From NCBI RefSeq assembly GCF_900108335.1, contig NZ_FNVT01000001.1:736977-800976 (forward strand): DNA of 64,000 bases, in the 5' to 3' direction. This DNA is from Nonomuraea solani. Its GTDB lineage: Bacteria > Actinomycetota > Actinomycetes > Streptosporangiales > Streptosporangiaceae. Under the pieces are notes generated by a model. The model searched no databases. It was not told the DNA's origin and worked only from the letters and a program-made list of their open reading frames with translations. Below are positions 39,891 to 48,945 of the stretch, piece after piece. The position numbers were made by a program, and so were the translations under genes. How positions within the stretch are numbered: the stretch's first letter is position 1; each line of letters opens with the position of its first letter.

Positions 39891-42800
39891 AGATAGGCGG
39901 TCTGGACGAGCTTCTCGCCGGACCGCCTGTCCACGTAGAGGCCACGCCCGGGCGGCAACTGCCGTGGCCGTACATTCCCGAAGAGCTGTCCCTCGTCCCG
40001 GGGCCCCGACAACATCACGGCCGGCGAGTTCATCTCCTTCAGCCGCCGCACGACCGGGTCGAGCATGCCACGCCCCGCGCCGCCCATGGCCCGCGCCAGC
40101 ACCACGTGCAGGCCGATGTCCCTGGCCTGCGGCAGCAGGTCGCCGAGGACGGTCAGCGGGTTGGCCGAGGTCGCCACGAGGTCGTAGTCGTCCACGATCA
40201 CGTACAGGTCCTGCCCGGTCCACCAGCTACGGGTGCGGAGCTGCTCCGAGGTCAGGTCGGGCGGCGGCAGCCGGTCCTGCAGCACCTCGTGCACGCCCTT
40301 GAGCAGGGTCGTGGCGGCGGTGCTCGAGGCGGCGTACCCGACGCGGTGCTCGGTGTCGGTGGCGTCCAGGAGCGAGCGGCGGTAGTCGATGACGATGAAG
40401 CGCGCCTCCATCGGCGTGCGCGCGGTCGCGAGGCCGTGCGCGACGACCTTGAGCAGGTTGCTCTTGCCGCTCTCGGTGTCGCCGAACACCACGAAGTGCG
40501 GGTCGGCGTCGAAGTCGAGCAGCACCGGCGCCAGCGCGGCCTCGTCGATGCCGATCGGCACGCGGGTGCCGCCCTCCGGCGGGGCCGGCAGGGTGTGCGC
40601 GGGGAGCAGGGCGGGCAGCAGCCGTACGGGCGGCGCCGGGTGGTCGTGCCAGGCCGCCGCCGCGGCCGCCACCAGGGCGGACACCCCGTCGGACAGGTCG
40701 TCCACGGTGGAGCGGCCGTCGATGCGCGGCAGCGCGGCCAGGAAGTGCAGCGACTCTCTGGTCAGCCCGCGGCCCGGCGCCCGCTCGGGGACGTTCGCCG
40801 CCGCCTTGCGGTCGATCTCGGAGTCGAACGAGTCGCCGAGCCGCAGCTCCAGCCGGGTGGCGAGCAGGTCGCGCACGCCGGCCCGGAACTCCAGCCACCG
40901 GTTGGCGGTGCCGACGACGTGGACGCCGAAGCCCAGGCCGCGGGTGACCAGGTCGCCGAGGTCCGCCTCCAGCAGCTCGTACTCCTGGCGCAGGGTCGAC
41001 CAGCCGTCCACCACCAGGAACACGTCGCCCCAGCCGTCGCCCTCGTAGGCACCCGAGGCGACCATCCTGCGGTAGGTGGCCATGGAGTCGATCCCGCGCT
41101 CGACGAACAGCCGTTCGCGCCGCTCTACGAGCGTCTTGACCTCGGCGACCGTCCTGCGCACCGCGTCGGCGTCCAGCCGGGTGGCCACGCCGCCGACGTG
41201 CGGCAGCCCGGACAGCGCCGACAGCGTGCCGCCGCCGAAGTCCAGGCAGTAGAACTGCACCTCCTTGGGGGTGTGCGTGAGCGCCAGCGAGGCGATCAGC
41301 GTGCGCAGCAGCGTGCTCTTGCCGGTCTGCGGCGCGCCCACGATCGCGACGTTGCCCGCCGCCCCCGACAGATCCAGCCAGTACGGGTCCCGCCGCTGGT
41401 CGAACGGGCTGTCCACGATCCCGGCCACGGCGTGCAGCCGCCCGGGCCGCTCCTGCCCCGTCCCGGCGGCGGTGAGCCCGTGTCCCGGCGTGGACTCGAT
41501 GGCCGGCAGGAGCCGGTCGAGCGAGGAGGGCTCCTTCAGCGGCGGCAGCCAGATCCGGTGCGCGCCGGTGCCCTTCCCGGCCAGCCGGGACACCACGATG
41601 TCCAGCAGGCTGTCCTGGCGGCTCTTGTCCTCCACGACGGGCGGCGCCTCGGCCACGGGCGGCATGGGCACGCGGTCGGGGCCGTACCAGACGATCTTCC
41701 CGCGGTGCGCCGAGCGCGGCGCCGCGGCCTGTCCCTGCGCGACGGCCGCCCGGTACGGCCCCGACACGTACGCGGCCTTGAACCGCGTCATGCCCGTGGT
41801 CTCGAACATCAGGTACGCGTTGCCCGGCTCCGGCGGCAGCGAGTACGCGTCCGCCACCCCCAGCACGGCCCGGCTCTCGGCCGCCGAGAACGTCCGCAGC
41901 CCGATCCGGTACGACAAATGCGTGTCCAGCCCCCGCAGCCGCCCCGACTCCAGCCGCTGGGACGCCAGCAGCAGGTGCACCCCGAGCGACCGGCCCAGAC
42001 GGCCGATCATCACGAACAGCTCGATGAACTCCGGCTTGGCCGTCAGCAGCTCGCTGAACTCGTCCAGCACGATGAACAGCGTCGGCAGCGGCCGCAGGTT
42101 CGCCCCCTGCTCGCGGGCCTGCTCGTAGTCGCGCAGCGAGGCGTAGTTACCGGCCGAGCGCAGCAGCTCCTGGCGGCGTACCATCTCGCCGTGCAGCGCG
42201 TCGTGCATGCGGTCGACCAGCGGCAGCTCGTCCTCCAGGTTGGTGATCACCGCGGAGACGTGCGGCAGCCCGTCCAGGCCGAGGAACGTGGCGCCGCCCT
42301 TGAAGTCGACGAGCACGAAGTTGAGCGTCTCGGACGAGTGCGTGATCGCCAGCGCCAGCACCAACGTGCGCAGCAGCTCCGACTTGCCCGAGCCGGTCGC
42401 GCCCACCACCAGCCCGTGCGGGCCCATCCCGCCCTGGGCCGCCTCCTTGATGTCCAGCTCGACGGGCCGCCCGTCGGCGCCCAGGCCGAGCGGCACCCGC
42501 AGCCGGTTCCTGACGGGCCGGGGCTGCCAGGTCGTCGTGGGGGAGAGCAGGCGGGGGTCGCCGATCCTGAGCAGGTCGGTGAGCGTGGTGTTCGTGGCGA
42601 ACACATCCCGCTCCTCCTCGTTGCCGCCCGCCGAGGCGGCCCGCATCGGCGCGAGCTGCCTGACCAGCGCGGCGAACGCGGGCGGCCGCAGCCGGTCGGG
42701 CCGACCGAGCGTGGTCCTGACCTCCTTGCCGAGCTCGTCCTCCGCGACCCTGACCACGGCGTCCTCGCCGACGTCGAGACGCAGGGTGAGCTGCGAGGGC

Positions 42801-43879
42801 ACGGGCGGGGTGACGCCGCCGACGTCGATCACGGTGACGCCCTCGATGACGTCCAGGGCGAGCTGGCTGCCCGCGGGCACCGTGCCGCCGTCCACGACCA
42901 CCACGTGGTACGGCACCGCCTCCGGCGTCAGCCCCTTGCTGAACCGCGAGCGGTCCTTCAGCTCGAATCCCAGCAGGTCGTCCAGCTCGCCGAGGTCGCC
43001 GACGACCAGCCGTACCGGCCCGGCCCCGTCCTCCTCGGTGGGGTGCAGGGCGTGCGGCAGCCACTTCACCGGCTCCCACTCGCGGGCCCGGTCGCCCGCG
43101 GCGCACACCGAGATCCGCAGGTCCTCGGGCGAGTGCAGCGCCGCCGCCTGGGCCAGCGCCGCCCGTACGAGGTCGCGCGCCGCCCCCGGCTCGCCGGTGA
43201 CCACGATCCGCGCGAAGGAGTGCAGCGCCAGCGCCACCGGCAGCCCGGGCACGGTGGCGTGCGTGCGGACGAACCGGCGCAGCGCCCCGGCGGTCACCGG
43301 GTCGAGGTCCTCGATCGGCCGGGTCTCCGGCGGGATCATCGGCAGCGCCAGCCGCTGCGCCGAGGTGGCGATCCTGATCTGGGCGAAGTCGTCGTCGCGG
43401 GGCCGGCGCTCCCACAGCCGCGTGGTCATCACCAGCGACCACAGGGCGGCCGGGTCGGGGTGGTTCCAGGTCATGGCCTTGTACTGCTGCGCGGCGGCGT
43501 TCCGTACCCGCTTCCTGACCTGCTCCAGGTAGCGGTAGTAGTCGCGGCGCTGGCCGTTGAGCTGGTTCTTGCGCTCGCCGGCGTTGCGCATCATCTGACC
43601 CACGCTCATGCCGACCATCGACACCGCGAACAGCCCGCTCGACACCAGCATGATCGGATTGCTGGTGTTGCCGCCGGTGAACATGAGCGCCATCGCCCCG
43701 GCCCCGGCGATCATGGGCAGATACGTCAGCAACTGCGACATCCCGCCGCCCGTGACGGTCTCGGGGATCTCCGGAGGAGACTCCAGGAGCACCTCGCCGC
43801 CAGGAGGCTCAGGCGGCCGGCGCCGCTCCGGCCTGCGCACCACGATCAGGCTGCCGCTCACGAGCCCCATGAAAGCCAC
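39875..43879 (-). CDS. eccC: Type VII secretion FtsK/SpoIIIE-family ATPase
   Basis: 1334 aa, with EccCa and EccCb fused. Two TM helices (LLTYLPMIAGAGAMALMFTG, PIMLVSSGLFAVSMVGMSVG, ~48-90) precede a DUF domain and three FtsK/SpoIIIE ATPase domains. Walker A motifs are GATGSGKSE (493-501), GAPQTGKST (848-856) and GDTESGKSN (1133-1141). Only domain 1 keeps a full Walker B (FIVLDEFSEL); domain 2 reads VVDGWS and domain 3 VDDYD, as in known EccC proteins where domain 1 powers export and the last one binds WXG substrates. Start is GTG 43879, or ATG 43870. No gene follows it on the minus strand; the YbaB-like gene converges on its end. Confidence 0.96.
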   Translation of the reverse strand: MAFMGLVSGSLIVVRRPERRRPPEPPGGEVLLESPPEIPETVTGGGMSQLLTYLPMIAGAGAMALMFTGGNTSNPIMLVSSGLFAVSMVGMSVGQMMRNAGERKNQLNGQRRDYYRYLEQVRKRVRNAAAQQYKAMTWNHPDPAALWSLVMTTRLWERRPRDDDFAQIRIATSAQRLALPMIPPETRPIEDLDPVTAGALRRFVRTHATVPGLPVALALHSFARIVVTGEPGAARDLVRAALAQAAALHSPEDLRISVCAAGDRAREWEPVKWLPHALHPTEEDGAGPVRLVVGDLGELDDLLGFELKDRSRFSKGLTPEAVPYHVVVVDGGTVPAGSQLALDVIEGVTVIDVGGVTPPVPSQLTLRLDVGEDAVVRVAEDELGKEVRTTLGRPDRLRPPAFAALVRQLAPMRAASAGGNEEERDVFATNTTLTDLLRIGDPRLLSPTTTWQPRPVRNRLRVPLGLGADGRPVELDIKEAAQGGMGPHGLVVGATGSGKSELLRTLVLALAITHSSETLNFVLVDFKGGATFLGLDGLPHVSAVITNLEDELPLVDRMHDALHGEMVRRQELLRSAGNYASLRDYEQAREQGANLRPLPTLFIVLDEFSELLTAKPEFIELFVMIGRLGRSLGVHLLLASQRLESGRLRGLDTHLSYRIGLRTFSAAESRAVLGVADAYSLPPEPGNAYLMFETTGMTRFKAAYVSGPYRAAVAQGQAAAPRSAHRGKIVWYGPDRVPMPPVAEAPPVVEDKSRQDSLLDIVVSRLAGKGTGAHRIWLPPLKEPSSLDRLLPAIESTPGHGLTAAGTGQERPGRLHAVAGIVDSPFDQRRDPYWLDLSGAAGNVAIVGAPQTGKSTLLRTLIASLALTHTPKEVQFYCLDFGGGTLSALSGLPHVGGVATRLDADAVRRTVAEVKTLVERRERLFVERGIDSMATYRRMVASGAYEGDGWGDVFLVVDGWSTLRQEYELLEADLGDLVTRGLGFGVHVVGTANRWLEFRAGVRDLLATRLELRLGDSFDSEIDRKAAANVPERAPGRGLTRESLHFLAALPRIDGRSTVDDLSDGVSALVAAAAAAWHDHPAPPVRLLPALLPAHTLPAPPEGGTRVPIGIDEAALAPVLLDFDADPHFVVFGDTESGKSNLLKVVAHGLATARTPMEARFIVIDYRRSLLDATDTEHRVGYAASSTAATTLLKGVHEVLQDRLPPPDLTSEQLRTRSWWTGQDLYVIVDDYDLVATSANPLTVLGDLLPQARDIGLHVVLARAMGGAGRGMLDPVVRRLKEMNSPAVMLSGPRDEGQLFGNVRPRQLPPGRGLYVDRRSGEKLVQTAYLEGPG

Positions 43880-43888
43880 TGACGTAGG

Positions 43889-43917
43889 GATATAGGCGAC
43901 ACTTCAAAATTCCTGAA
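43889..43917 (-). promoter_or_regulatory. Putative eccC promoter
   Basis: On the minus strand TTCAGG (43912-43917), 17-bp spacer, TATATC (43889-43894). The GTG start lies 9 nt after the -10. No SD, so the leader is very short or absent. Confidence 0.45.
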
Positions 43918-43951
43918 CGTTTTTCGCGCGTCGTTCCCGCCCCGCGCTCCC

Positions 43952-43957
43952 TACACT
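43952..43957 (+). promoter_or_regulatory. Putative -10 element, leaderless eccD start
   Basis: TACACT (43952-43957), then CGTCCGG (7 nt), then GTG 43965. No SD. Divergent from the eccC promoter ~40 bp away. Confidence 0.55.
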
Positions 43958-43964
43958 CGTCCGG

Positions 43965-45347
43965 GTGAGCGCCACCGGAACCGACCTGTGCCGGGTCACC
44001 GTCGTGACCCCGCGCGGATTCCTGGACCTGGGCCTGCCACCGGACATCCCGCTGGGCAACCTGCTGCCGACGCTGCTGCGCATCGCGGGAGAAGGGCTCG
44101 CGGAGGCGGGCCTGGCGCACGGCGGCTGGGTGCTCCAGCGGCTGGGCGGGCCGCCGTTCGACCCGAACGCGACCCTGTCGGAGCTGGCCGTGCACGACGG
44201 CGAGCTGCTGCACCTGCGCCCGCGCGGCCACGAGCTGCCCGAGGTCGTCTTCGACGACGTGGCGGACGCGGTGGCGACCGGCGTGCTGGAGCACACGGGG
44301 CGCTGGCGGCCGGCCACCACCAGGACCTACGGCCTGCGCGCCGCCGCCGCCCTGCTCGGGCTGGGCGCCGCCGCGCTGCCGCTGACCGGCCCGCCCTGGA
44401 CACCGACCGCGCTGGTGGCGGGCGCCGTCGCGCTGGTCCTGCTGGTGGTGGCGGTGGCCCTGTCGCGGGCCCTGGGCGACGCCCGCTCGGGGGCGGTGAT
44501 CGGGTACGCGGCCCTCCCGTACGGCTTCGTCGCCGGCCTGGTCGCCCCCGCCTCCGGCCAGGACATCCTCCAGCCGGCGACCCTGCTCTCGGCCTCGGGC
44601 GTGGTGCTGATGCTGGCCACGGCGACCGGGTTCGCGGTGGCGCAGGGGCTGCCCACGTTTCTCGGCCTGGCCGCCGCCGCGTTCTGCGGGCTGGTGGCCT
44701 CGGGCCTGGTCATGGCCTTCGACCTGGCCGGGGCGGGCGTGGCGGCGGTGCTGGCCGCGATCGCGGTGGGGCTGACGACGGCGATCCCCGCGCTGTCGTT
44801 CCGGCTGGCCGGGATGCCGCTGCCCGCGCTGCCGACCACGGCGGAGGAGCTGCGGCGCGAGAGCGGCGACCTGGACGGCGGGCTGGTGATCGACAAGACC
44901 GTGGTCGCCGACCGCTACTGCGCCGGGCTGCTCGGCGGCGTGGCGCTCGTCGTGCTCGGCGCCCAGGTGCTGCTCGTGCTGGAGGGCACCTGGTCCGCGT
45001 TCGCGATGAGCGCGGCGCTGTCGTTGTCGCTGCTCATGCGCGCCCGCGTCTTCGAGGGGCGCGGCCAGCGGACCTGGCTGCTGACCACGACCCTGCTCGG
45101 CGTGATCCTGCCGGCCGCCGCCCTGTCGCTCGGCGGGGGCGGGGCCCTGCTCTACGGGATCGTGCCGGGGCTGGTGGTGCTGGCCCTGGCCGTGGCGGGG
45201 TCGGCGCTGTGGCTCACGTCGGGACGCCCGTCGCCGTTCTGGGGCCGCGTGGGCGACATCTTCGACATCCTGCTGATGATCGCGCTGATCCCGCTCGCGC
45301 TGGCCGTCCTGGATCTTTACGAGACCATCCGCGGCCTGGTTGGCTGA
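43965..45347 (+). CDS. eccD: Type VII secretion integral membrane protein
   Basis: 460 aa. The first ~90 residues form the ubiquitin-like domain (RVTVVTPRGFLDLGLPPDIP, GGPPFDPNATLSELAVHDGE, LLHLRPRG), followed by 11 hydrophobic helices starting at AAAALLGLGAAALPLTGPPW. The loop between helices 6 and 7 carries the conserved LPALPTTAEELRRES. EccD forms the membrane channel of the T7SS with EccB, EccC and, where present, EccE. No EccE gene is visible nearby. Divergent from eccC. Confidence 0.96.
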   Translation: MSATGTDLCRVTVVTPRGFLDLGLPPDIPLGNLLPTLLRIAGEGLAEAGLAHGGWVLQRLGGPPFDPNATLSELAVHDGELLHLRPRGHELPEVVFDDVADAVATGVLEHTGRWRPATTRTYGLRAAAALLGLGAAALPLTGPPWTPTALVAGAVALVLLVVAVALSRALGDARSGAVIGYAALPYGFVAGLVAPASGQDILQPATLLSASGVVLMLATATGFAVAQGLPTFLGLAAAAFCGLVASGLVMAFDLAGAGVAAVLAAIAVGLTTAIPALSFRLAGMPLPALPTTAEELRRESGDLDGGLVIDKTVVADRYCAGLLGGVALVVLGAQVLLVLEGTWSAFAMSAALSLSLLMRARVFEGRGQRTWLLTTTLLGVILPAAALSLGGGGALLYGIVPGLVVLALAVAGSALWLTSGRPSPFWGRVGDIFDILLMIALIPLALAVLDLYETIRGLVG

Positions 45348-45363
45348 ACACGTTCTCCCCTCG

Positions 45364-45399
45364 TGCCGGCTAGACGGATGTCACCTGCCGGTTAGATCG
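45364..45399 (+). repeat. Imperfect 22-bp-spaced direct repeat upstream of the haloperoxidase-like gene
   Basis: TGCCGGCTAGACGG (45364) and TGCCGGTTAGATCG (45386) are spaced 22 bp, i.e. two helical turns. They lie in the 119-bp gap after eccD. Possible activator site; SD AGGAGA precedes the downstream start. Confidence 0.4.
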
Positions 45400-45466
45400 A
45401 ACGCGTATTCGAGTGTGGAATCGTCTCCTGGTGGCGGGGGCCCATTGACGCTAGGAGAGATCTTCC

Positions 45467-46894
45467 ATGTCCCATCGCAAGTCCTTATCCGCGCTCGCGA
45501 TCGCCCTCGTGAGCGCGCTGGCACTCGTTCTGCCCGCGCTGCCCGCGCAGGCGGCCACCGGGCCCAACGTGGTGATCCGGTGGAACCAGGCGCTGCTGAC
45601 GGCCATCCGCACCGGCACGCTCGGCCCGCCGATGGTGTCCAGGGCGCTGGCCGTCGTGCACACCTGCGCCTACGACGCGTGGGCCGCCTACGACGCCGTC
45701 GCCGTCGGCACCCGGCTGGGCGGCACGCTGCGGCGGCCCGTGGCCGAGCGGACCGACGCCAACAAGGCCGAGGCCATCAGCTTCGCCGCCCACCTGGCCG
45801 CGGTCGACCTCTATCCGGCGCAGCGGGCCGGGTTCGACGCGCTGATGGCCGACCTGGGCTACGACCCGGCCGACGCGTCGAGCACCCCGGCCACCACCGG
45901 GGTGACCGCCTGCCAGGCGGTGCTCGACCAGCGGCACGCCGACGGCTCCAACCAGCTCGGCGGCTACGCCGACACCACCGGCTACGCGCCGGTCAACGCG
46001 CCCGTCGTGGTCGCCCAGCCGCTGACCACGCTCAACCAGCCCGGCCGGTGGGCGCCGCTGACCTACGTCAACCGGGCCGGCGTGCTGGTCACGCCGCCGT
46101 TCCTGGCTCCGCACTGGGGACAGGTGGCCTCCTTCAGCGGCGACGCCCGCGACCTGGCCGACGGCGTGCGGGCGCCTCACGCCTACGGCTCGGCCGGGTT
46201 CCGTGCCCAGGCCGCCGAGATCGTGGCCGGCACGGCCGCGCTGACCGACCGGCAGAAGGTCATCTCCGAATACTGGTCCGACGGGCCGGCCAGCGAGACG
46301 CCGCCCGGCCACTGGTGCCTGTTCGCCCAGCAGATCTCGGCGCGTGACCACCACGGGCTCGACCAGGACGTGAAGCTGTTCTTCGCGCTGGCGAACTCGG
46401 TCATGGACGCCGGGATCGCCTCGTGGGAGGTCAAGCGCGACCACGACTCGGCGCGGCCGATCACCGCGATCCGGTTCCTCTACCAGGGGCAGCAGATCCC
46501 GACGTGGGGCGGCCGGGTGGTCGACGGGGCCTCGTGGGTGCCCTACCAGGTGCCGACGTTCCCGACGCCGCCGTTCGGCGAGTACGTCTCCGGGCACAGC
46601 ACGTTCAGCGGGGCCGCGGCCGAGGTGCTCAAGCGCTTCACCGGCGGCGACACGTTCGGCGGGCAGGCCGTGATCGCGGCGGGCTCGTCGCAGGTGGAGC
46701 CGGGGGTGACGCCCGCGGCGGACGTGACGCTGCGCTGGCGCACCTTCACCGCGGCGGCCGACGAGGCCGGGATGTCGCGCCGATACGGTGGCATCCACTT
46801 CCGCCTGGGCGACCTCGAAGGCCGCGCCCTGGGCCGGGCGGTCGGCGGGGCGGCGTGGGAGCGTGCCCAGGACTACTGGACCGGCCGCGGCTGA
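45467..46894 (+). CDS. Secreted vanadium-haloperoxidase / PAP2-like phosphatase
   Basis: 475 aa with a signal peptide (LSALAIALVSALALVLPALP, AQAA). Vanadium chloroperoxidase/PAP2 fold signatures include EVKRDHDSARPITAIR (Arg-rich anion pocket), FPTPPFGEYVSGHSTFSGAA with the active-site SGHS, and the C-terminal GGIHFRLGDLEGRALG with the second conserved His. The enzyme either oxidises halides with peroxide or hydrolyses phosphate esters outside the cell; sequence alone does not decide. Codon 7 is TTA (45485-45487). It sits inside the T7SS island but looks independent, with its own SD and a terminator. Confidence 0.88.
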   Translation: MSHRKSLSALAIALVSALALVLPALPAQAATGPNVVIRWNQALLTAIRTGTLGPPMVSRALAVVHTCAYDAWAAYDAVAVGTRLGGTLRRPVAERTDANKAEAISFAAHLAAVDLYPAQRAGFDALMADLGYDPADASSTPATTGVTACQAVLDQRHADGSNQLGGYADTTGYAPVNAPVVVAQPLTTLNQPGRWAPLTYVNRAGVLVTPPFLAPHWGQVASFSGDARDLADGVRAPHAYGSAGFRAQAAEIVAGTAALTDRQKVISEYWSDGPASETPPGHWCLFAQQISARDHHGLDQDVKLFFALANSVMDAGIASWEVKRDHDSARPITAIRFLYQGQQIPTWGGRVVDGASWVPYQVPTFPTPPFGEYVSGHSTFSGAAAEVLKRFTGGDTFGGQAVIAAGSSQVEPGVTPAADVTLRWRTFTAAADEAGMSRRYGGIHFRLGDLEGRALGRAVGGAAWERAQDYWTGRG

Positions 46895-46912
46895 CCTGAA
46901 TCGCAAGCAGAA

Positions 46913-46942
46913 GCGCCCGCTCCCCAGCGCGGGAGCGGGCGC
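46913..46942. terminator. Bidirectional intrinsic terminator
   Basis: A perfect 12-bp stem GCGCCCGCTCCC (46913-46924), loop CAGCGC, GGGAGCGGGCGC (46931-46942), between the convergent haloperoxidase-like and DUF397-like genes. Confidence 0.88.
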
Positions 46943-46959
46943 CCTTGTGCTGCGGAAGG

Positions 46960-47148
46960 TCAGGCCACACTCTCCTCGGCCTGCCTGTTGAGCGTCTCCA
47001 AGTCGAAGACGCCCGACTTGACGGCCGCGGTGAACGCCTCCCAGTCACGGCGAGGAACTTCCAGCACCGAGTCCGGGTTGTCCACGTGGATGAGCTCCAC
47101 GTGGTCGTTGATCCGCTTGGCCGCGACGCGGCTGGCGTCTTGTGTCAT
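46960..47148 (-). CDS. DUF397-like small protein
   Basis: 62 aa from ATG 47148 with SD GAGGAG. It carries the C-terminal DUF397 pattern VLEVPRRDWEAFTAAVKSGV (normally V-F-x-x-x-E-W-x-A-F-x-x-x-V-x-x-G-x-F) but lacks the WRKSS N-terminus. DUF397 proteins usually pair with large XRE regulators (bldB/wblA-type abaA modules); no such regulator is adjacent, so it is an orphan here. Longer upstream starts run into unconserved text. Confidence 0.7.
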   Translation of the reverse strand: MTQDASRVAAKRINDHVELIHVDNPDSVLEVPRRDWEAFTAAVKSGVFDLETLNRQAEESVA

Positions 47149-47607
47149 CTGCAGCACTCCTCTCGGTGGTGCCTTGCGGAGGTTCCGCCCCGGCCACCCG
47201 TTCGCAGGAGGACCGGGGCGGTTGCGGGCAGCCTGACATCCCGCCGGGGACGGTCGCCACCGGTTCCGGCAGCCGGACGGAGAGAAAACCCAACTCTCAG
47301 GTGACGGTCTTTTGACCTCGGTGCAAGAAACCCCGCCCGCCGGGCGCCCGCGCGTGGCACAGCGGCCTGGAGGGCCCCGACTAGTGAGAGTCAAGTGGTC
47401 TGTAAGCCAGAAGTTAGTGGAGGTCCATAAGTTTCACTCTGAAACCGCAACACAGCATGACATAGGGGGCAAGACATGGACCTGACCCAAGTGCGGACGG
47501 ACGGCGTCGAAAGCAGAAGCGTCCGCATCACGTGAGGCAGTAGATCATCCGTTTTATGGATGTTTCGAGCATTGTTGAAGCATTCCTCCGACGATGTCTT
47601 CCCTGTC
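47149..47607. other. Intergenic region before the winged-helix regulator
   Basis: About 460 bp between divergent genes. 47149-47380 is GC-rich and featureless to my eye. 47380-47460 becomes AT-richer and probably holds promoters. A tiny open frame at 47476-47535 (see separate entry) has an SD. The -10 of the regulator lies at 47608. Confidence 0.45.
47476..47535 (+). CDS. Possible 19-aa leader or micropeptide
   Basis: ATG 47476 follows AGGGGGC (47464-47470) at good spacing. The frame reads MDLTQVRTDGVESRSVRIT and ends at TGA 47533-47535. It lies in otherwise gene-free DNA upstream of the regulator. Too short to judge; could be chance, a leader peptide, or the remnant of a small peptide gene. 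Confidence 0.2.
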   Translation: MDLTQVRTDGVESRSVRIT

Positions 47608-47613
47608 TACAGT
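47608..47613 (+). promoter_or_regulatory. Putative -10 element, leaderless start of the winged-helix regulator
   Basis: TACAGT (47608-47613), then CCTACCT (7 nt), then GTG 47621. No SD at either this GTG or the in-frame ATG 47594. Confidence 0.45.
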
Positions 47614-47620
47614 CCTACCT

Positions 47621-48622
47621 GTGGGGGCCCAAGTAACAAGAACGAATGTGTGGAGCGAGCTGCGCTTCGGCTCCACACCCAGGCTTCACATTTCGATCTC
47701 ACCGAACCTGACCGCCCTGGCCATGATCGCCGACGCTCTCGCGGGCCGCCGACGCGGCCTGCCGGAGCTGTGGCGGCGGGCGATCAGCTCGCGCGTCGGC
47801 CCGGCCGGTCACGACGCGGTTCGCCCGCTGGCCGCGCCCGGCTACTCGATCGCGCCCGACAGTCTCGTGCCGCACTCGCCCGTCGACGGTGACATCTCCG
47901 TGCCGACCCAGGTCAGCGCGCTGCACGACATCCCGCCCGACGCCCTGATCAAGGACCTGGAGGAGACGTTCGGGCCCGGCACGCCGCCGGCGCACTGGCG
48001 TTCGGCCGCCGAGCGGCCCACGCGCTGGCTGCGCGGCTACGCCAGTGCCCTGGCCGATGTCTGGAACACCACCGAACCGCTGTGGCAGCGGGCCCGCCCG
48101 CTGCTCGACCGGGAGATCCAGCGGGTCGGCGTGACGAACGTGCGCGGCGGCCCCGAACTGCTGCTCGGCGCGCTCAGCGGCCGGATCATGTACGGCGAGC
48201 GCGGCCTGCTCATCTCCGACGTCGAGGCCACCACGCACGAGCTGGGCGACCGGAAGATCGTCCTGGTGCCGATGCTGGCGGGCAAGGACGCCGTGATCGT
48301 CAGCCTCGACCACCCGGACGCGGTGTGGATCGCCTACCCCGTACCCGGGGCCGACTCGCTGTGGCGCAAACCCGTCGCGCCCGCCGTGGACGAGCTGACG
48401 GCGCTCGTGGGGCCGGTGCGGGCCGACCTGCTGTGCGCGCTCGACCAGCCCATGACGATGTCCATGCTGGCCACCGACATGAAGATCGCGCCCAGCGGCC
48501 TCACCTACCACTGCGACCGGCTGCGGGCCGGCCGGCTGATCACGAGGGAGCGCCGGGGGCGCGAGGTGTGGATCGCGCGTACCCACCGGGCCGAGGAGCT
48601 GCTGGAGCTGTTCCGGCGCTGA
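47621..48622 (+). CDS. ArsR-like winged-helix transcriptional regulator
   Basis: 333 aa from GTG 47621 (ATG 47594 is an in-frame alternative). A large N-terminal domain (ELRFGSTPRLHISISPNLTA, then WLRGYASALADVWNTTEPLW) typical of actinobacterial ArsR-like proteins with DUF5937-type N-termini precedes the C-terminal winged helix (LCALDQPMTMSMLATDMKIA, SGLTYHCDRLRAGRLITRER). It lies 17 bp upstream of a WXG-like/lytic transglycosylase operon and is probably cotranscribed with it, making it a candidate regulator of that T7SS effector set. The sensed signal is unknown. Confidence 0.83.
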   Translation: MGAQVTRTNVWSELRFGSTPRLHISISPNLTALAMIADALAGRRRGLPELWRRAISSRVGPAGHDAVRPLAAPGYSIAPDSLVPHSPVDGDISVPTQVSALHDIPPDALIKDLEETFGPGTPPAHWRSAAERPTRWLRGYASALADVWNTTEPLWQRARPLLDREIQRVGVTNVRGGPELLLGALSGRIMYGERGLLISDVEATTHELGDRKIVLVPMLAGKDAVIVSLDHPDAVWIAYPVPGADSLWRKPVAPAVDELTALVGPVRADLLCALDQPMTMSMLATDMKIAPSGLTYHCDRLRAGRLITRERRGREVWIARTHRAEELLELFRR

Positions 48623-48639
48623 GGAAAGGAAAGCCGAGC

Positions 48640-48945
48640 GTGATGCTCAAGTTCCACCGCGAAGCGCTGACCGGGTGCGCCGCGGCGGTGAAGTCCGCGT
48701 CCGGCGCGTTCGACCAGTGGGTGGACAACGCCCCGGCCCGGACGGCCTTCGGGAACCTCCTCGGGCTTCCCGGCTCGGACCACATCTGGGGCGCCGGCCT
48801 GCTCTCCGAGGCGGTGACCGAAGTGGTGACCGCCTCCAGAGAGGTGTCCAACACCCTGCACCTCCGCCTGAAGGACGTGGAACTCGCACTCGACGCCGTC
48901 GAGCGGACGATCGTCTCCGCCGACTCGGGGGCGGCCCGGCGGTGA
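48640..48945 (+). CDS. Small helical ESX-type protein upstream of the transglycosylase fusion
   Basis: 101 aa from GTG 48640 (AGGAAAGGA 9 nt upstream); ATG 48643 is the alternative. Two helices (KFHREALTGCAAAVKSASGA, EVSNTLHLRLKDVELALDAV) flank a Gly-rich loop (GNLLGLPGSDHIWGAGL). Size and position resemble WXG100 partners, without the strict WXG motif. The stop overlaps the next GTG (GTGA), suggesting a stoichiometric partner of the WXG-transglycosylase protein. Confidence 0.75.
   Translation: MMLKFHREALTGCAAAVKSASGAFDQWVDNAPARTAFGNLLGLPGSDHIWGAGLLSEAVTEVVTASREVSNTLHLRLKDVELALDAVERTIVSADSGAARR

Noticed and set aside
40106..43882. Very long plus-strand open frame opposite eccC (over 1200 codons)
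   Set aside because: It is the mirror of eccC in a GC-rich genome where stops are scarce. Its translation is low-complexity (Arg, Gly, Gln, Val-rich) and has no motif or SD.
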